A stretch of 64,000 nucleotides of DNA. Source: Callaeas wilsoni. Taxonomy: Eukaryota; Chordata; Aves; Passeriformes; Callaeidae. The notes under the pieces were generated by a model. It saw only the letters and a list, made by a program, of their open reading frames with translations. It was not told the origin of the DNA and searched no databases. Location: NCBI GenBank assembly GCA_013398955.1, contig VWPU01017674.1, positions 248,001 through 312,000 on the forward strand, written 5' to 3'. Shown piece by piece: positions 35,486 through 46,955 of the stretch. The translations under genes were made by a program, and so were the position numbers. The stretch's first letter is position 1. Each line of letters begins with the position of its first letter.

Positions 35486-38400
35486 GAGAATTAAAAGCTG
35501 TTAACAAGTCTTCTTGTCTACAAACTCTTACTCTGAAAAATGAAAATATGTTTTCCCAAATCCTAAATTTCAAAGAAAAATCAAAAGGTTTTGATTCCTG
35601 TGTTGAGAGCATGTATTTCCTCTTTACTCTATTTCACTTAGTTTCCAAGTTGCCTCTATTTTTGTCTCTTTAGTGTTGTTATAAATGAGGTGTTTCAGCT
35701 ACCTTATATTCTCAATAAAGTATTCATCAGTCTAAATATTACTAATGTGCACAAAACCTGTTAGTCTTACAAACATTTAATAAAAATCATTATGGACCTT
35801 GATTTTTATGGCACTTTTAGTTTTTATTTTTATAAAGAAAAACCATCTACAATACTCCTCATGACTCTCAATGATTTTTCAGTCATATAACTAAAGCTCT
35901 AAGGTCTACCAAGATAAATTAGTGAGCTCTGGGTCATTAGCAAAATGTGAATTAATGCAAAATGCACAATAGGCTGCACATTTTATCCTTTCTCCAGATG
36001 GTTAATTAAATATTTCAAGGCACAATATGACAAAAGTATGACAATATTATTACTTAATGGCCCTGAATATGAAAGGAGTTTAATTGTTCTATTTCTCTCT
36101 TTCATCATTGATTAAAATAATGTATTTCAATGAAATTTGGCATTGGTCAGCATCTCAGTATTTCCTCCTAGTTGAAAATTAGATCATCTTTCCTTAAAAG
36201 GAGTTAAAATTGTAATTTGCTGAACAAATTGGAAAGTCACATTAAAAATACAGTCTTGCAATATGTAACTTCTTTAAGGTTGAAATTACACATCCCATAT
36301 ATATGTAACACTTCTAATTCCTAAATGTTCTAAAAAGCCACATTAGAACTCCTTCACTATTTATTAATAAAAAACCTTATCAGTGAACATTATTATCTTG
36401 CAGTCTTTTCCAGAACATTTCACAAAATTTGAGATCATAGCTGTTTATTTCATGTGATGTATAAAGAAATGCTATTTTAAGAATTCATTAAAAATTTACA
36501 ATTGTGGATTATTTATTTATATTTCCTTTATAATAGTCTTAAAATTAAGACATTATTAAAATTATTTGAATATAAATTTATTAAAGTATTAAAATCTGGT
36601 TATTTGATTAGAGTAAGAACCAGCAGAGCCTGGTGACTTGTTTCTCTAAACGCCTCAGTCTGACATGGAGACCCTGTGGCTTCACAGCAAGGCTCCTTGC
36701 AGGCTCTTCCTGCATCTGATAGAATACCTTGTAGACCTATATTTTTTAGACTGTAGCATTACCTTATAAATGAGACAAATTTTAGGACTACAGAATTACC
36801 TCAAATATAAGGAAAAAATCTCTTTTGAATTGTGGTGAATGACATCATTGATTGCTTGTGCTCACTAAACTGACAGGACCAGGAAGACACAGGGATTGTG
36901 AAGTCTCTGTGAAGTCTGCATGGAAGTCCAGGAAAAAAAATGAAGTGATCGAGTCTGGGAAGGGAGATGAAATTTATAAATCAGATCTTGCTAAAAAATA
37001 TCAGTAATCTGTGTGTGTTCCATCCCTTAGCAGCATTTCATTCAGGAGCTCAGAAACTGCTTTAGTGATTAACACCTTGCATGTTTGTACTGCAGAACCA
37101 TGGCCGTATTCTGAAGACTTTTTATGTGACTTACTAGCACTATAAATTCAGAAGCCATCTGAAGCTTATAAAGGTTTTTAAAATATTGGTTGAAAGAGCC
37201 ATCTGGAACGAAATAACACACTTAAAACTTAATGTTCCTTAGAGAAAGCATGCTTTGCTATTGAAATCTTTCGAGTCACATAATTCTGAAAATCCCCCAC
37301 AGTGTCTTTTTGACACATTCATTGTTTAAAGAGAGTATAAAAGTTAATAGAAATAAGAGATACTGGATATTAAAGCTGAATAAAATAAGGATTTTGAAAA
37401 AAGAAATAAAACCTAAACCCCATCTAAAAGTGGTGTATCTCTATTAATTTGGTAAAGCTCTATTAATTACACTCTATATTTCTCTCCATCAATATCCATA
37501 AATAAAGGAAAAACAGAAAAAAAACCCCAGAGACTGGAACCTCTAAAATGTTAAACACAGAAGAGCAACCAGAGATTAAACTTGTGAAGAAATGTTCACA
37601 GCCTTACTGAGATACTACAGATACTATGTTACAGAAATGAGTTTACTAGTGACTACAATAATATACCTCAGGAAACTGCTTTTAAATGTACATAGTCTTT
37701 AACTCTTAATGAAGATTTGGCAATAACTGAGCTCTGTTTATACGCAACCAACATAAACTTTTCAGGATAGGACAAATCTTTCCTCCTCTGTAGAATTTTT
37801 TTCTCTCTAGTTTTTCCCAGAGAGCAAGAACATTGTTCAAAACTCATCCAGGTTCTTTACAAGTGCAGCTGAGATAGGAAACCCTGGGACTACTTGGTGC
37901 TTCTAAAATGTAGGACTCTAAACTCTATTGGAAAATATTTATTCACTCTTCTTTCTTTTCAGCCCCATCCCATCATGGGAAACAACCTCGCTGCCTTGCC
38001 AGTGGGTCTGGAATCACTTGCAGTGTACAAACTCTAGCAGTGGTTTCCTTAAAAATAGCCTCCTCACTTCTAACACTTGAGCAGCATCGAGGATTTATGA
38101 TGAAATCCCAAGTACAAAAGTGCAGATGTCAAGGTGTGCAGAGCACAATCTGTTCCAAGAGGGTGGGGAATGACCATGATCTACCTGTGGTCAGTTCTGG
38201 GAGAACACCGGCACTCTGCCTCGCTGTTCTGAAGAGTGCAGAGTTGCTGGAAGGAGCTGAAGTCTAAAAAGAAAAAATAATTCCAATATTGGTAACTTAG
38301 TAATTTAAAAGGGTGTTTTGACTCTACTAAGTTTTATTCTGTTCGTTAATTCTCTAGTGTGGTAAGTGATCCACTTGCAGTCACTGCAGCTGAATTTGAA

Positions 38401-38585
38401 GATTTGTGTTAGAAATCTATCAAAAAATTTTGTCTTATTTTTCTTTTCTAGTTTAGAGTTTTTTAACAGAATTAAATGTCAAGTACCGCAATTCATAACA
38501 ATCTACTGAATAGGGTTCAGATTTACAGATGAATCTTAGATATTCATAGAATTCTTACCTTTAGTAGTTGGAATTTAATTCATGT
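35486..38585. other. AT-rich unique sequence, no gene seen
   Basis: Very AT-rich, especially 36000-36600, with many TTAAT motifs that may be AT-rich regulatory DNA. No gene or repeat family is recognised. The moderately GC-rich part at 37960-38270 carries a 75-codon frame with no family resemblance. Confidence 0.5.
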
Positions 38586-38650
38586 AAATATACACAAACA
38601 TACATATATATAATATGTATGTATACACATGCATACACATATACCCACAC
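38586..38650. repeat. (CA/TA)n-like degenerate microsatellite
   Basis: An alternating purine-pyrimidine tract of ACATA/TATG units includes an inverted repeat, CATACATAT...ATATGTATG. It could form a small cruciform. Confidence 0.75.
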
Positions 38651-38734
38651 ATTTTATCTATGCAACTCCATCTCAGAAATACAGTAGATTTTTTAGGATT
38701 TACCTATACCACAGGCCCACAGAGTGACTGTGGC

Positions 38735-38815
38735 ACCCCTGGTGAACACCTGGTCCAACCCCTTGCTCAGGGCAGCACCAGTTACAGCAGGTTGCTCAGA
38801 GCTGTGACCACTCAA
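38735..38815 (-). mobile_element. Short CR1 LINE fragment
   Basis: CACCTGGTCCAACCCCTTGC followed by AGCAGGTTGCTCAGAGC is the reverse complement of the CR1 3' UTR/ORF2 end (the GCAACCTGCT...GGACCAGGTG region). Only about 80 bp is recognisable and the flanks fade out. Confidence 0.7.
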
Positions 38816-40121
38816 AGATTAATACACGTGAAAACGGAGTTTCGAAAGCTTTTAATTTTTCTTTTTCGTTCAAATACTTTTGAGATGGAGAAATACATGA
38901 TTTCTGAAAATGGTGTGACAGGTCTGAGATCAAGTTTACCTGCTCACTCAGCTGGGAAAAAAGAACTGAAATGAAGAGTACTGTAAAGACTCAATATTCT
39001 CTTCGGTTAAGATAACATGATAATGACTTGTTGGCATTAAAATTTAATTTGTGCTGATATAACTTGAATAATTAATGTTATTCTCATATTAAAATGCAGA
39101 AGGTGTATACTTCCTATTTTCTAGCCTGAATATATTAGGAGCTTAGCTGTCAAATGACTTGACAGAGAGCCAAAAATTTGCAGAGATACTATTACCTGAG
39201 ATCACATTTGAAAGGCGAAAAATGCTGTTATTAGAGCAAAGCTCCAAATAATTATAGCATATGAAACAAAAGGTCAAGCAAAGGTGTTCCCTCACTGAAG
39301 AAACTCTTGGTACTACAAGAAAGAAAATCACTTTCGGCGAACCCTTTTGACTACTGATTGTTAAATCTAAAGCCCATCAGAGACCAATTGGCCCATTCCA
39401 AGAGAAAATATGTAGTGAGGTACATTCAGATATTTCTTTAAAACAACTTTATTCTCTCCTTTGTCCTGTTGCGCTTCCTCAGAACAGATGAAGTACTTGC
39501 AGAAGCTGAAGAGAGGGAAATAACTAGTGATGATGGTCTAAAAAGGGATCAGTTCCTTAGGGAAATCAAAGTCTACATGGAATCATTTCTTTATGGGACA
39601 ATTTGACTTAAAATGCACTACAAAAAACCCAAAATCTTTGTGTTGATCCGAGGAAAGAAACTCCTTCTACATCCTAAAGGCATGTCTAAATGACTGTAGT
39701 ATGTCTGTTACATCCCCTAAGCCTATGGCCAATATCAGTATTTTGGCAAGAACACACTTCCGGAAAGACCAAGAGTGAATCACTCCAGTTACTAGATCTG
39801 AGTTACAGTCAGTCCTGTAGCAAAGAGCTTTCATAGCCATAAAAAATTTTCTTCATAGTTTGAAGCATTTCTGACAGTTATTATTATTTCTATATGATAT
39901 TTTTGATTGACTAACATTTCTTTATGAGAACAAGAAGTATATGAAGAAATCATGGCTGATAACACAATTATTGCATTTTAGTTACACATTAGAAAATACC
40001 AAAACATCTTTTTTTCCTAGTCCATATTGGAAAATAGAATATAAAAGTAATATATGAGAAGACACTGGTGGTGCTGAAGACAAAAGAAATTTTAATGAAA
40101 TGACAAAAAATATGTACTTTC
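38816..40121. other. AT-rich unique sequence, no gene seen
   Basis: No recognised gene or repeat. Confidence 0.5.
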
Positions 40122-40259
40122 ACATAGAATCTTTGAGGTTGGAAAAGACCTCCAATCCTTGACCAAACACCAAAGATCCAACCTTTGACCAAACACCACC
40201 ATGTCAACTAAACCGTGGCATGGAGTTCCACATTCAGTTGTTTCTTGAACTCTTCCAGG
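40122..40259 (-). mobile_element. CR1 LINE 3' end, left part of a split copy
   Basis: Read on the plus strand, the CR1 reverse complement begins with CATAGAATCTTTGAGGTTGG, the complement of the 3' tail. It continues through CCAACCTTTGACCAAACACC and CACCATGTCAACTAAACC to TCTTCCAGG, where a 447-bp LTR is inserted. CR1 resumes at 40711. The element lies on the minus strand. Confidence 0.92.
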
Positions 40260-40706
40260 TGATGCCTCAAGATTTTAGCTTTTATATTTTTCATATATTT
40301 GTAATCCTGCAATTCTGTAGTGTATAACTCTGAGCTCCATATAGAGTGTTAGCAACTGCTTTCCCATTCTGGTCAGACACAACCATTCCTCTCTAGGCCT
40401 GAGAATCAAGGACACCTTACTGCCTCAGGCCCTGAGAAATGGAAACAAAAGTGAGTTGGGGGGAGCAAACTTGGGGTACATGGCTTCATTACCTGAAGCT
40501 GTAATTGGAAGATTAACCCCCAATATGCAAATGGACCAAAATTATAAAAGTATGAAAACCCATGATCCATTGTCCATTTTTGGGTGTTGCCCTTGGGGCT
40601 GCTTCATCTGCCCTAAATGTGCCTGAAGGCCCTTCAATAAATATAACCATTTTTATTCCCTTAATTTTGCCTGGCCTCTGTTTTAAGTAAGCCCGACAAG
40701 GCATCA
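40260..40706 (+). mobile_element. Solo LTR (447 bp) nested in CR1
   Basis: The LTR has an 8-bp perfect terminal inverted repeat, TGATGCCT...AGGCATCA, which contains the usual TG...CA ends. Plus-strand signals follow in the right order: an octamer motif ATGCAAAT (40525-40532), TATAAAA (40543-40549) and AATAAA (40636-40641), then a short U5 that runs to the end. It is solo, with no internal genes. The TIR, length and 4-bp duplication set it apart from the two 342-bp LTRs with 6-bp duplications. It inserted after the CR1, in the opposite orientation. Confidence 0.93.
40525..40641 (+). promoter_or_regulatory. LTR promoter: octamer, TATA and poly(A) signal
   Basis: A perfect octamer ATGCAAAT lies 10 bp before TATAAAA, the spacing familiar from octamer-driven promoters bound by POU factors, and AATAAA follows about 87 bp after the TATA box. 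All are inside the nested LTR. Activity is not shown by sequence alone. Confidence 0.6.
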
Positions 40707-40710
40707 CAGG

Positions 40711-41118
40711 CATGGTGACTCCACCACCTCCCTGAGCAACATATTCCAATGTTTAATCATCCTTTCAGTGGAAAAATTATTCCTCATGTCCAACCTGAAT
40801 CCCCCCTAATGCATCTTGAGGCCATTTCCTCTTGTCCTGTCGCTGGGTGCCTGAGAGAAGGGACAGAGCCCCACCTGGCTACACCCTCCTTTCAGGGAGC
40901 TGGACGGAGGGATAAGGTCTCCTCTGAGGAGCGGCTTTTTCTCCAGATAAACACCCCCAGCTCCCTCAGCTGTTCCTCTCGGGACCCTCCAGACCCTTCC
41001 CTAGCTCTCTTGCCCTTCTCTGGACACGCTCCAGCACTTCACTGTCTTTCTTGCAGTGAGAAGCCCCGAAGTGAACACAGGATTTGGGGTGAGGCCTCAC
41101 CAGTGCCAAGCACAGGGC
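40711..41118 (-). mobile_element. CR1 LINE, right part of the split copy
   Basis: This continues the minus-strand CR1 interrupted at 40259. Recognisable text on the plus strand includes ATTCCAATGTTTAATCATCC near 40743, GGCCATTTCCTCTTGTCCTG near 40820, CCACCTGGCTACACCCTCCT near 40871, CCAGCTCCCTCAGCTGTTCC near 40957, TTGCCCTTCTCTGGACACGC near 41009 and GAACACAGGATTTGGGG near 41073. It corresponds to the C-terminal end of ORF2 read backwards. It ends at about GCACAGGG (41118), giving a 5'-truncated element of about 545 bp once the LTR is removed. The long frames here (40749-41177 and 40966-41154) are remnants or chance. Confidence 0.93.
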
Positions 41119-42244
41119 ACATGCACAAACACATCTATGTACGTCCATGCACAAGCAGAGAAAATGGGAATCAGTAATCTATTCTTCTGTTCTTTCTGTA
41201 AAATAATTTTTCAAACCTCAAAAGAAAATTCCACACAGTAGTTTGTTGTGAATACAGGGGTATATGCAAATTACTGCAGAAAGCAATCTTAAAAAACCAG
41301 ATTTTCCGAAATAAACAGGCAGAAGTATCACATCTACCATAGAACTAAACAGTTTGACAGCTGAAATAATACACATTCATGTGAACCTACACAGCAAAAA
41401 ACCAAACAAAAACCCCCCAAAATCAAGAGACTAAACAAGTAGTAATCAAAATATATATTATATTGGCATTGCTTAAATACTTTGCTTCAGGTGGCCAAAC
41501 CTACATAATCCAGCTTTTAAACAGTAAGTACCCAGGCTGCTTTCCAGAGTTGAATTTTGCAGGTCAGGCAGACATTTTCAATTATTCAGAACTTTGATAA
41601 ACATCTTTTAAGAAAAAAGACATGGAAGCAAAGGCTTTGGATAGATAACATTATCAGAAATAAGGTTTATGGATAATTAACCTGTGCAATACAAGATGTT
41701 GAGAATATTACTGTAATCTAAGATGACAGTTTGTTATTTTCTCAACAAATAATTATAAACCTAGTTTAGTTCACTCAATTATATGTTTGTGCCTAAACTG
41801 ACTTAGCTGATTTAGGTTAATTGTAATCTTTACTGCTAAGCAGGACAAGGGAAAAAGTTTGAGAGTTAAAAAAGCCTCCAAAACTACAAAAACCAGACCA
41901 GTTATAAATTTAGAAGCATCAACAATTTTGAAAGAGCATATCATAGATCAGTTTTCAAAATCCAACCTACTAGATTTACCTGAGTTCTTTACGATGAAGA
42001 AATTTTACCTAATTGCAACTTTTTTTTTTCTGAAGTTATTTTCCTTACTTTTATTTTGTAACCACATATAGAGACTTGTTTAAAGATGACATCAAGACTT
42101 AATCAGTTAAAAAAGAGCACTGAGGGAGTTCTATATGCCTTTTTTGAAGGAGTGTTTTACCAAAAAATAGGCTGTGATGCACTTAGAAAGGAGTCTATAT
42201 CTGATTATTGACAACAGAGGCCCCCATAAATTGGCTTTTTGTTA

Positions 42245-42480
42245 TAATTAATAAAGAGTAATGCAAAGTTTTCTTTAACCTGGATTAATTTGTAGCTGTG
42301 TAGCCTAACAGTAAGAGACTGTGTGGCATATCATGCTGGGAGTGCAGCAAATTAATCTGCAAAATTTCATTTATATCTGCACAAGGCAATCAATCTCCAC
42401 AGTGTTAGGGGATTATAAAATGAATTGTCAGAGAAGTGCTATGAGGTTTATATACAGTTCTGGATATATTTCCGCCTCTT
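42245..42480. other. Candidate conserved non-coding element
   Basis: An even-complexity block with homeodomain-like cores (CTGGATTAATTTG near 42281, GCAAATTAATCTGC near 42348) and GCACAAGGCAATCAATCTCC near 42379. There are no repeat features. An 88-codon frame runs through it but has no family resemblance. Conservation was not testable here. Confidence 0.22.
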
Positions 42481-42947
42481 CCTGTCATCCTTCACACAGA
42501 AGAATAAGAGGAGGCATAGACCTATTTCTTTATTATAATTATACAACAGAAATTAAAAAAGCTTTTCTGAGAATGACCTGTGGGTAGTTTACTGGATATG
42601 CCATGTTTCAAGGACATCCGCCATTTAACACTTTTAGTAAAATTACTCTACTCCTCTATAAGCAGAGAATGAGAAGCCAGGCACATAATCGCCACTTTTC
42701 ATTTTATTTTCAGTTAATATTTTGTATAAATTTTCATAATTTATTCAATATTATTAAAGGTACAATTGCAAAGACAATTCTAGTATTATTTTGTGCTTTA
42801 CCATCATAGAGAAAATCCACAGAATCAGTTATTGAGCAGAAGTTATCTTTTGCTTGAAATGAATTTTGATAAATTTTCTATTGAATAAGCAATCTTATGA
42901 AGTTCAACTTCCTTTGCACTTTATAATGACAAAGATCCTATCTAATG

Positions 42948-43081
42948 AAAATATATTTACTTATGCTTACTTACTTTATATAGGTAAACATATATTTACT
43001 TACGTAAATACTTATATTTACAAATATATATAAAAATGTATTTATTTACTTTACTTATAAATAAATATACTTATTTTTTCT
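42948..43081. repeat. AT-rich low-complexity tract with TTAC/TTTA units
   Basis: Loosely repeated TTAC, TTTAC and ATATA units run for about 130 bp, including a TTACGTAA palindrome. No gene content. Confidence 0.75.
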
Positions 43082-43729
43082 AAATGTCTAGAATAAACCT
43101 AAAAACAACATTAAGAAGTTATAATAATGACATCTTTTCTACCATATTATAAGGAAAACAACCAAAAAATCTGATTACTACTTCTTGTTGTTAATAGATG
43201 TTTAAACAATCTTCATTCTTGCTGCAGTTCAAAAATACTGGTTAAATGTGAACATAATGTGAACTATAAGCACTTCTAAGGAAGTAAGTGAGGCCACTCA
43301 CAGTGTTCTAATTTGGGCATGAAAATTACTGAATTAGAGCCTAATAGACAGAGTTTCTTGAGGAATATTCATTATTTAAATATCAGGCTATAAATGCTAC
43401 TACTCCCTGGGCACACCACCTATCGCAAAGGCTGGAGAAGAGGTGGACTGCAGCCAGCATGAAAAAAAAAAGAGTAAAGATGTTAGAAGCAAGCAGAGAT
43501 GATCTAGAAAAAGTAAATCTCTGTCTAAATATAGGCAAGAGAGACAATCGTAAATTCCTGAATATGGACAGCAAAAGCAATGAAACAGTCTAAAATTCTC
43601 TGTCTAAGAATTAAATAGCAAAATGAGCAAAATCTAATAATAAACCTGTTTTCAAACACACCCAGAGTAGAAAATCTGCCAGAGAATCTTTTATCAGTGC
43701 ATAAAAGCAGTGTTAATTCTTTTGAGCAC

Positions 43730-45200
43730 TGTTCACTTCGGGAGATACCCATACCAGCAGAAGATATGTCTGAAGCTGAAACAGCTGTAGAAGATGTTAA
43801 ACGAAGCTGACACTAAAAACTGCTTAGGCCAAATGTCATTAATCCAAGAGGTCTGCAGGACCTGAGAGGTGGATACCTGAAGCAATAAAAGCATACAACC
43901 TCTCTTTTAAGATACCTTGATACTTCTGACTAAATGCTGGAAATATGATTCTCTTGTTTAAAAAATTGTTTATGGATTTCTCCTGGAACTTCAGCCCTCT
44001 AGTCCTCTTGTTCTAAGTGGAAATTAATAGAAACTAAGGAAAGAAAAGAATTAGTAGATACTGGCTTAAAAATATGTATGAAACGTTCAAAATGACTTTT
44101 ACAAAAGTAAGTCCTGTTTTATGAAAGTAGTGATATTTATAGTTCTCAAGAAATTGAACAGGCGTGATTTGGTTTCTGCAGTCTTCTTGAATTCCTGTAA
44201 GGCTTTTCACATTGCAAGACCAAAGGCTTTTAAGGAAATGAAATGATCATGGCTCAGGTAGTAAAGGAGGAGTTTTCACAATATTGGGAACACTGGAATT
44301 CTACAGGCATCTTTGTTGAGACTTATGTCATTCATGTATTATATATCATGTATTCATGAACTATCTTAGAAAAGAATATATATTGGAGAGTAAAAACATT
44401 TTGCTGATGATATTAATTTCTTGTTTTAAGGACAAGGACAGTTCTAGACAGCTGGAGAAGGGTCTTATGGTACTCTCTGACTAATTAAGATGTGAGAAGG
44501 AACTCAGCATTGAGCAATGCATTTGCCAATGGCAAACGAAAACGCATTCTACAGATAAATAGTATGCTCACAGAATACCTTTAATCTGATATTATCACTC
44601 AGGTATGACTTGGGTTTTATGTTGGATGATTCCTGTGATATGTTTTCTTTTATTTACTGCTGCTCAGAATTAGGTTGATGTCATGAAACTGATAGATAGG
44701 AAATACAAAAGTAAATGGAGAACCTTATTATCATGTGAGTGTTTGAGACAGGCAACTGTGCTTTTGAAGTCCTTACATCATGACACTGCACAATGCCATG
44801 ACTAACTTGCATGTGCAGTGTGAAGTGCTGTTCTGGTATACTCATCTCAAGAAAGACATGTTTGATGTTACTAAGCTTCAAAGAGAAAATTGATCCAATA
44901 TATGGAAGACCCTGTGTATGGGGAGTAAACAGCTGAACTAGGAATTGTCAGCATGGAAAAGACATGCTTTAAGTGGGGTCTATAGAATAATTAGTAGCAT
45001 GGTGAACAAATTATTGTTCACATTCTCCTCCAGTACAAGAATGAATGATGGCCCTGGAAATGCCTCTAGTAGTAAGATTTAAAGCCAAAGGATCTGATTT
45101 TGCTGAGAGAAGCACTGTGGTACTTCTGTCAGAGTGTTGTGCCTGCTAAATTTGGGGCTTGAAGGAAAACTGGGCAAATGCTTCGAAAAAATTTAGATTA
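43730..45200 (+). pseudogene. Very old LINE remnant, probably CR1-like
   Basis: Scattered plus-strand blocks recall the order of a CR1-type ORF2: a GAAGATGTTAAACGAAGCTG stretch near 43790 followed by CATTAATCCAAGAGGTCTGC near 43837 (region before the reverse transcriptase), TTTTGCTGATGATATTAATT near 44399 (the FADD-box region), GACAGTTCTAGACAGCTGGAG near 44438, and TCTCCTCCAGTACAAGAATG near 45026 with AAGATTTAAAGCCAAAGGAT near 45075 (C-terminal region). The blocks are in the expected order and spacing, but the sequence is heavily diverged with stops in all frames. It is likely an ancient insertion predating the other CR1 copies. The assignment is by eye. Confidence 0.55.
44783..44821. repeat. 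Inverted repeat, 10-bp perfect stem
   Basis: ACACTGCACA (44783-44792) is exactly complementary to TGTGCAGTGT (44812-44821). The stem can be extended by three base pairs (TGC/GCA) with one bulged A, leaving a loop of about a dozen bases. It lies inside the old LINE remnant. Confidence 0.75.
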
Positions 45201-46923
45201 CCTAATGTGCAAACTTGCACTCAGAATATTACTGTAGTAAGAGGCAATTGCCGTACATGTGAAGCCAAGAACTTCATGATAGCCTAATTAAAACTTAATA
45301 TCATCAAAAATGCAACAAAAAGTTAGTTGTTCAGGTAAAATAATTGGGAGACTGATAGAGAAAATTAATAGAGAATAGCTGCATTACTAATAATGCATCT
45401 AAAACTATTACACAAGAAAACCTACTAATGTTTACCCATTGCCTTTCTTTTTTTTAATCATTCTACAAAAATCCCTGTGGATCTTCAGGCTGACAGCAAC
45501 AATTATCCTGAGGCATGGCAGCAGGGAAAAGGGTATCAGTGACATTCCAAGTTCTTTGGTGTGAGGAACAATGTGCTGATGGCAAGAGTTATTTATCCTC
45601 GCTCTTAGACCTGTTTTTATGTTTATCAAGGTCTGCTTCCATTTCACCGGTTCCCAGGCAAAGTTTGAAAGATGTGCAGTAGCATTTTACAATCATTACT
45701 AACAGAAAGTGCTCTTGTTTGTTATGCAGTGATAAGCCAGGGTTTTCAGACCTCATACAGATATGGTGTGTGTAGAGATTAAGGAAACACACTGTGGAAA
45801 CAAATTAGAAATAGCTCACGTGTTGGCAAGCTCAGAGCAGTGCTGAGACCCTGCATTATCAGGTCAATAAAATACTTATGGCCTTCTAGTGATAAAGGTC
45901 ATGTTTACTATGCTGCAAAAGAAAACATATCCATCTCAGTTCTTGGAATTAAAATAACAAAAAAAAAAGAAAAATACAGACAAAATGTGTATGCTTGTGG
46001 GTTTTTTTCTTATGAGTTCTGTTAGAAACCAAACCCTGGTGCTTTGATCTCACACAGCATGCTTATTGTTATTATCTCTAAGTAGATTAATACATTGCTT
46101 CTTAACTCCAACAAACGCACACAGTTTTTCTGCTGCTTAACCAAGAAGGTAAAATTGAGGGCTTCACTTCTAGCTGTAAATATGGCCTATTTGCATTTGG
46201 GTTTTCCCTCATGAATTCTCTATCCTGCACTTTATTCTTAGGTTGAAAGCTATCAAGGGTTTCCTCCCAGGAATGGCTGGACAGAGTTGTGAGGATGTTT
46301 CAGGAGGAGTTAGGATTTGCCCCTCAGACAAAATGGAATGCTTTATGATGAAAAGTTAATTTTTGTAATTACCTTAAAGAATCTTGGCTGATTTCCTGCC
46401 AGGCCAATGAGCCTTCTGTCTTGCAAGAAACATTTTAGGTTTGCTTTCCTCACCTGCTCACAGAACAGGACAAGGACAGAACAGTCGTCCTGAGTGTCTC
46501 TATTGTCAGGTCCTTCCATACTATCAGGATCTTAGAAACATGAGCAAACACTGTCGATCAATATATTTGTCATTTTTCATCACACTCTTCTAAAAAGTAA
46601 CATCAAGGGCTTTGTCATCTTGCTGCTAAACCTCATCAGACCCTCGTTACTGACTGAAGAGTAGCATCCAGCAGAGGACAACAGTGGACTCCTGTAGGAG
46701 TTATCTTAGTCAGCAGTGGGGGGACTTTTCACACTTCATAGCAGTCTGTAGCAGTGTAAAATGGAGTTCCTGGGAACAGGAAACATTTAATTTTGTAAGT
46801 CAAATATAATACAGTGTTTTTTCAAGAAAGCATACAGAAGACTTTAAGCTTGGTGGAAAAAAACCCCAAGCAATCCTCCACAAATAAACATAAATCAGAA
46901 ACACAATCAAACAACCCCACCAA
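45201..46923. other. AT-rich unique sequence, no gene seen
   Basis: No recognised gene or repeat. An A-run occurs at about 45958-45976. The block at 46250-46340 is slightly GC-richer but not identified. Confidence 0.45.
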
Positions 46924-46955
46924 CAAACAAACAAACAAACAAACAAACAAACAAA
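46924..46955. repeat. (CAAA)n microsatellite
   Basis: About eight CAAA units in a row. The minus-strand frame through them gives an artefactual CLFVCLFV repeat peptide. Confidence 0.9.

Larger units (their letters stand above)
40256..40710 (+). repeat. Target-site duplication pair (CAGG) around the nested LTR
   Basis: CAGG lies immediately before (40256-40259) and immediately after (40707-40710) the LTR. The CR1 text is continuous across the site when one CAGG is removed, which confirms the insertion point. A 4-bp duplication is typical of class I (gamma-like, ERV1) retroviruses. Confidence 0.9.
41119..43729. other. AT-rich unique sequence, no gene seen
   Basis: No gene or interspersed repeat recognised, apart from the AT tract and candidate conserved block listed separately. 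Open frames are under 90 codons. Confidence 0.5.

Noticed and set aside
35204..35494. 96-codon plus-strand frame
   Set aside because: It spans the deletion point of a dead CR1 copy, so its product is an out-of-frame artefact.
40749..41177. 142-codon plus-strand frame
   Set aside because: It is antisense to a minus-strand CR1 fragment and shows only CR1-derived text.
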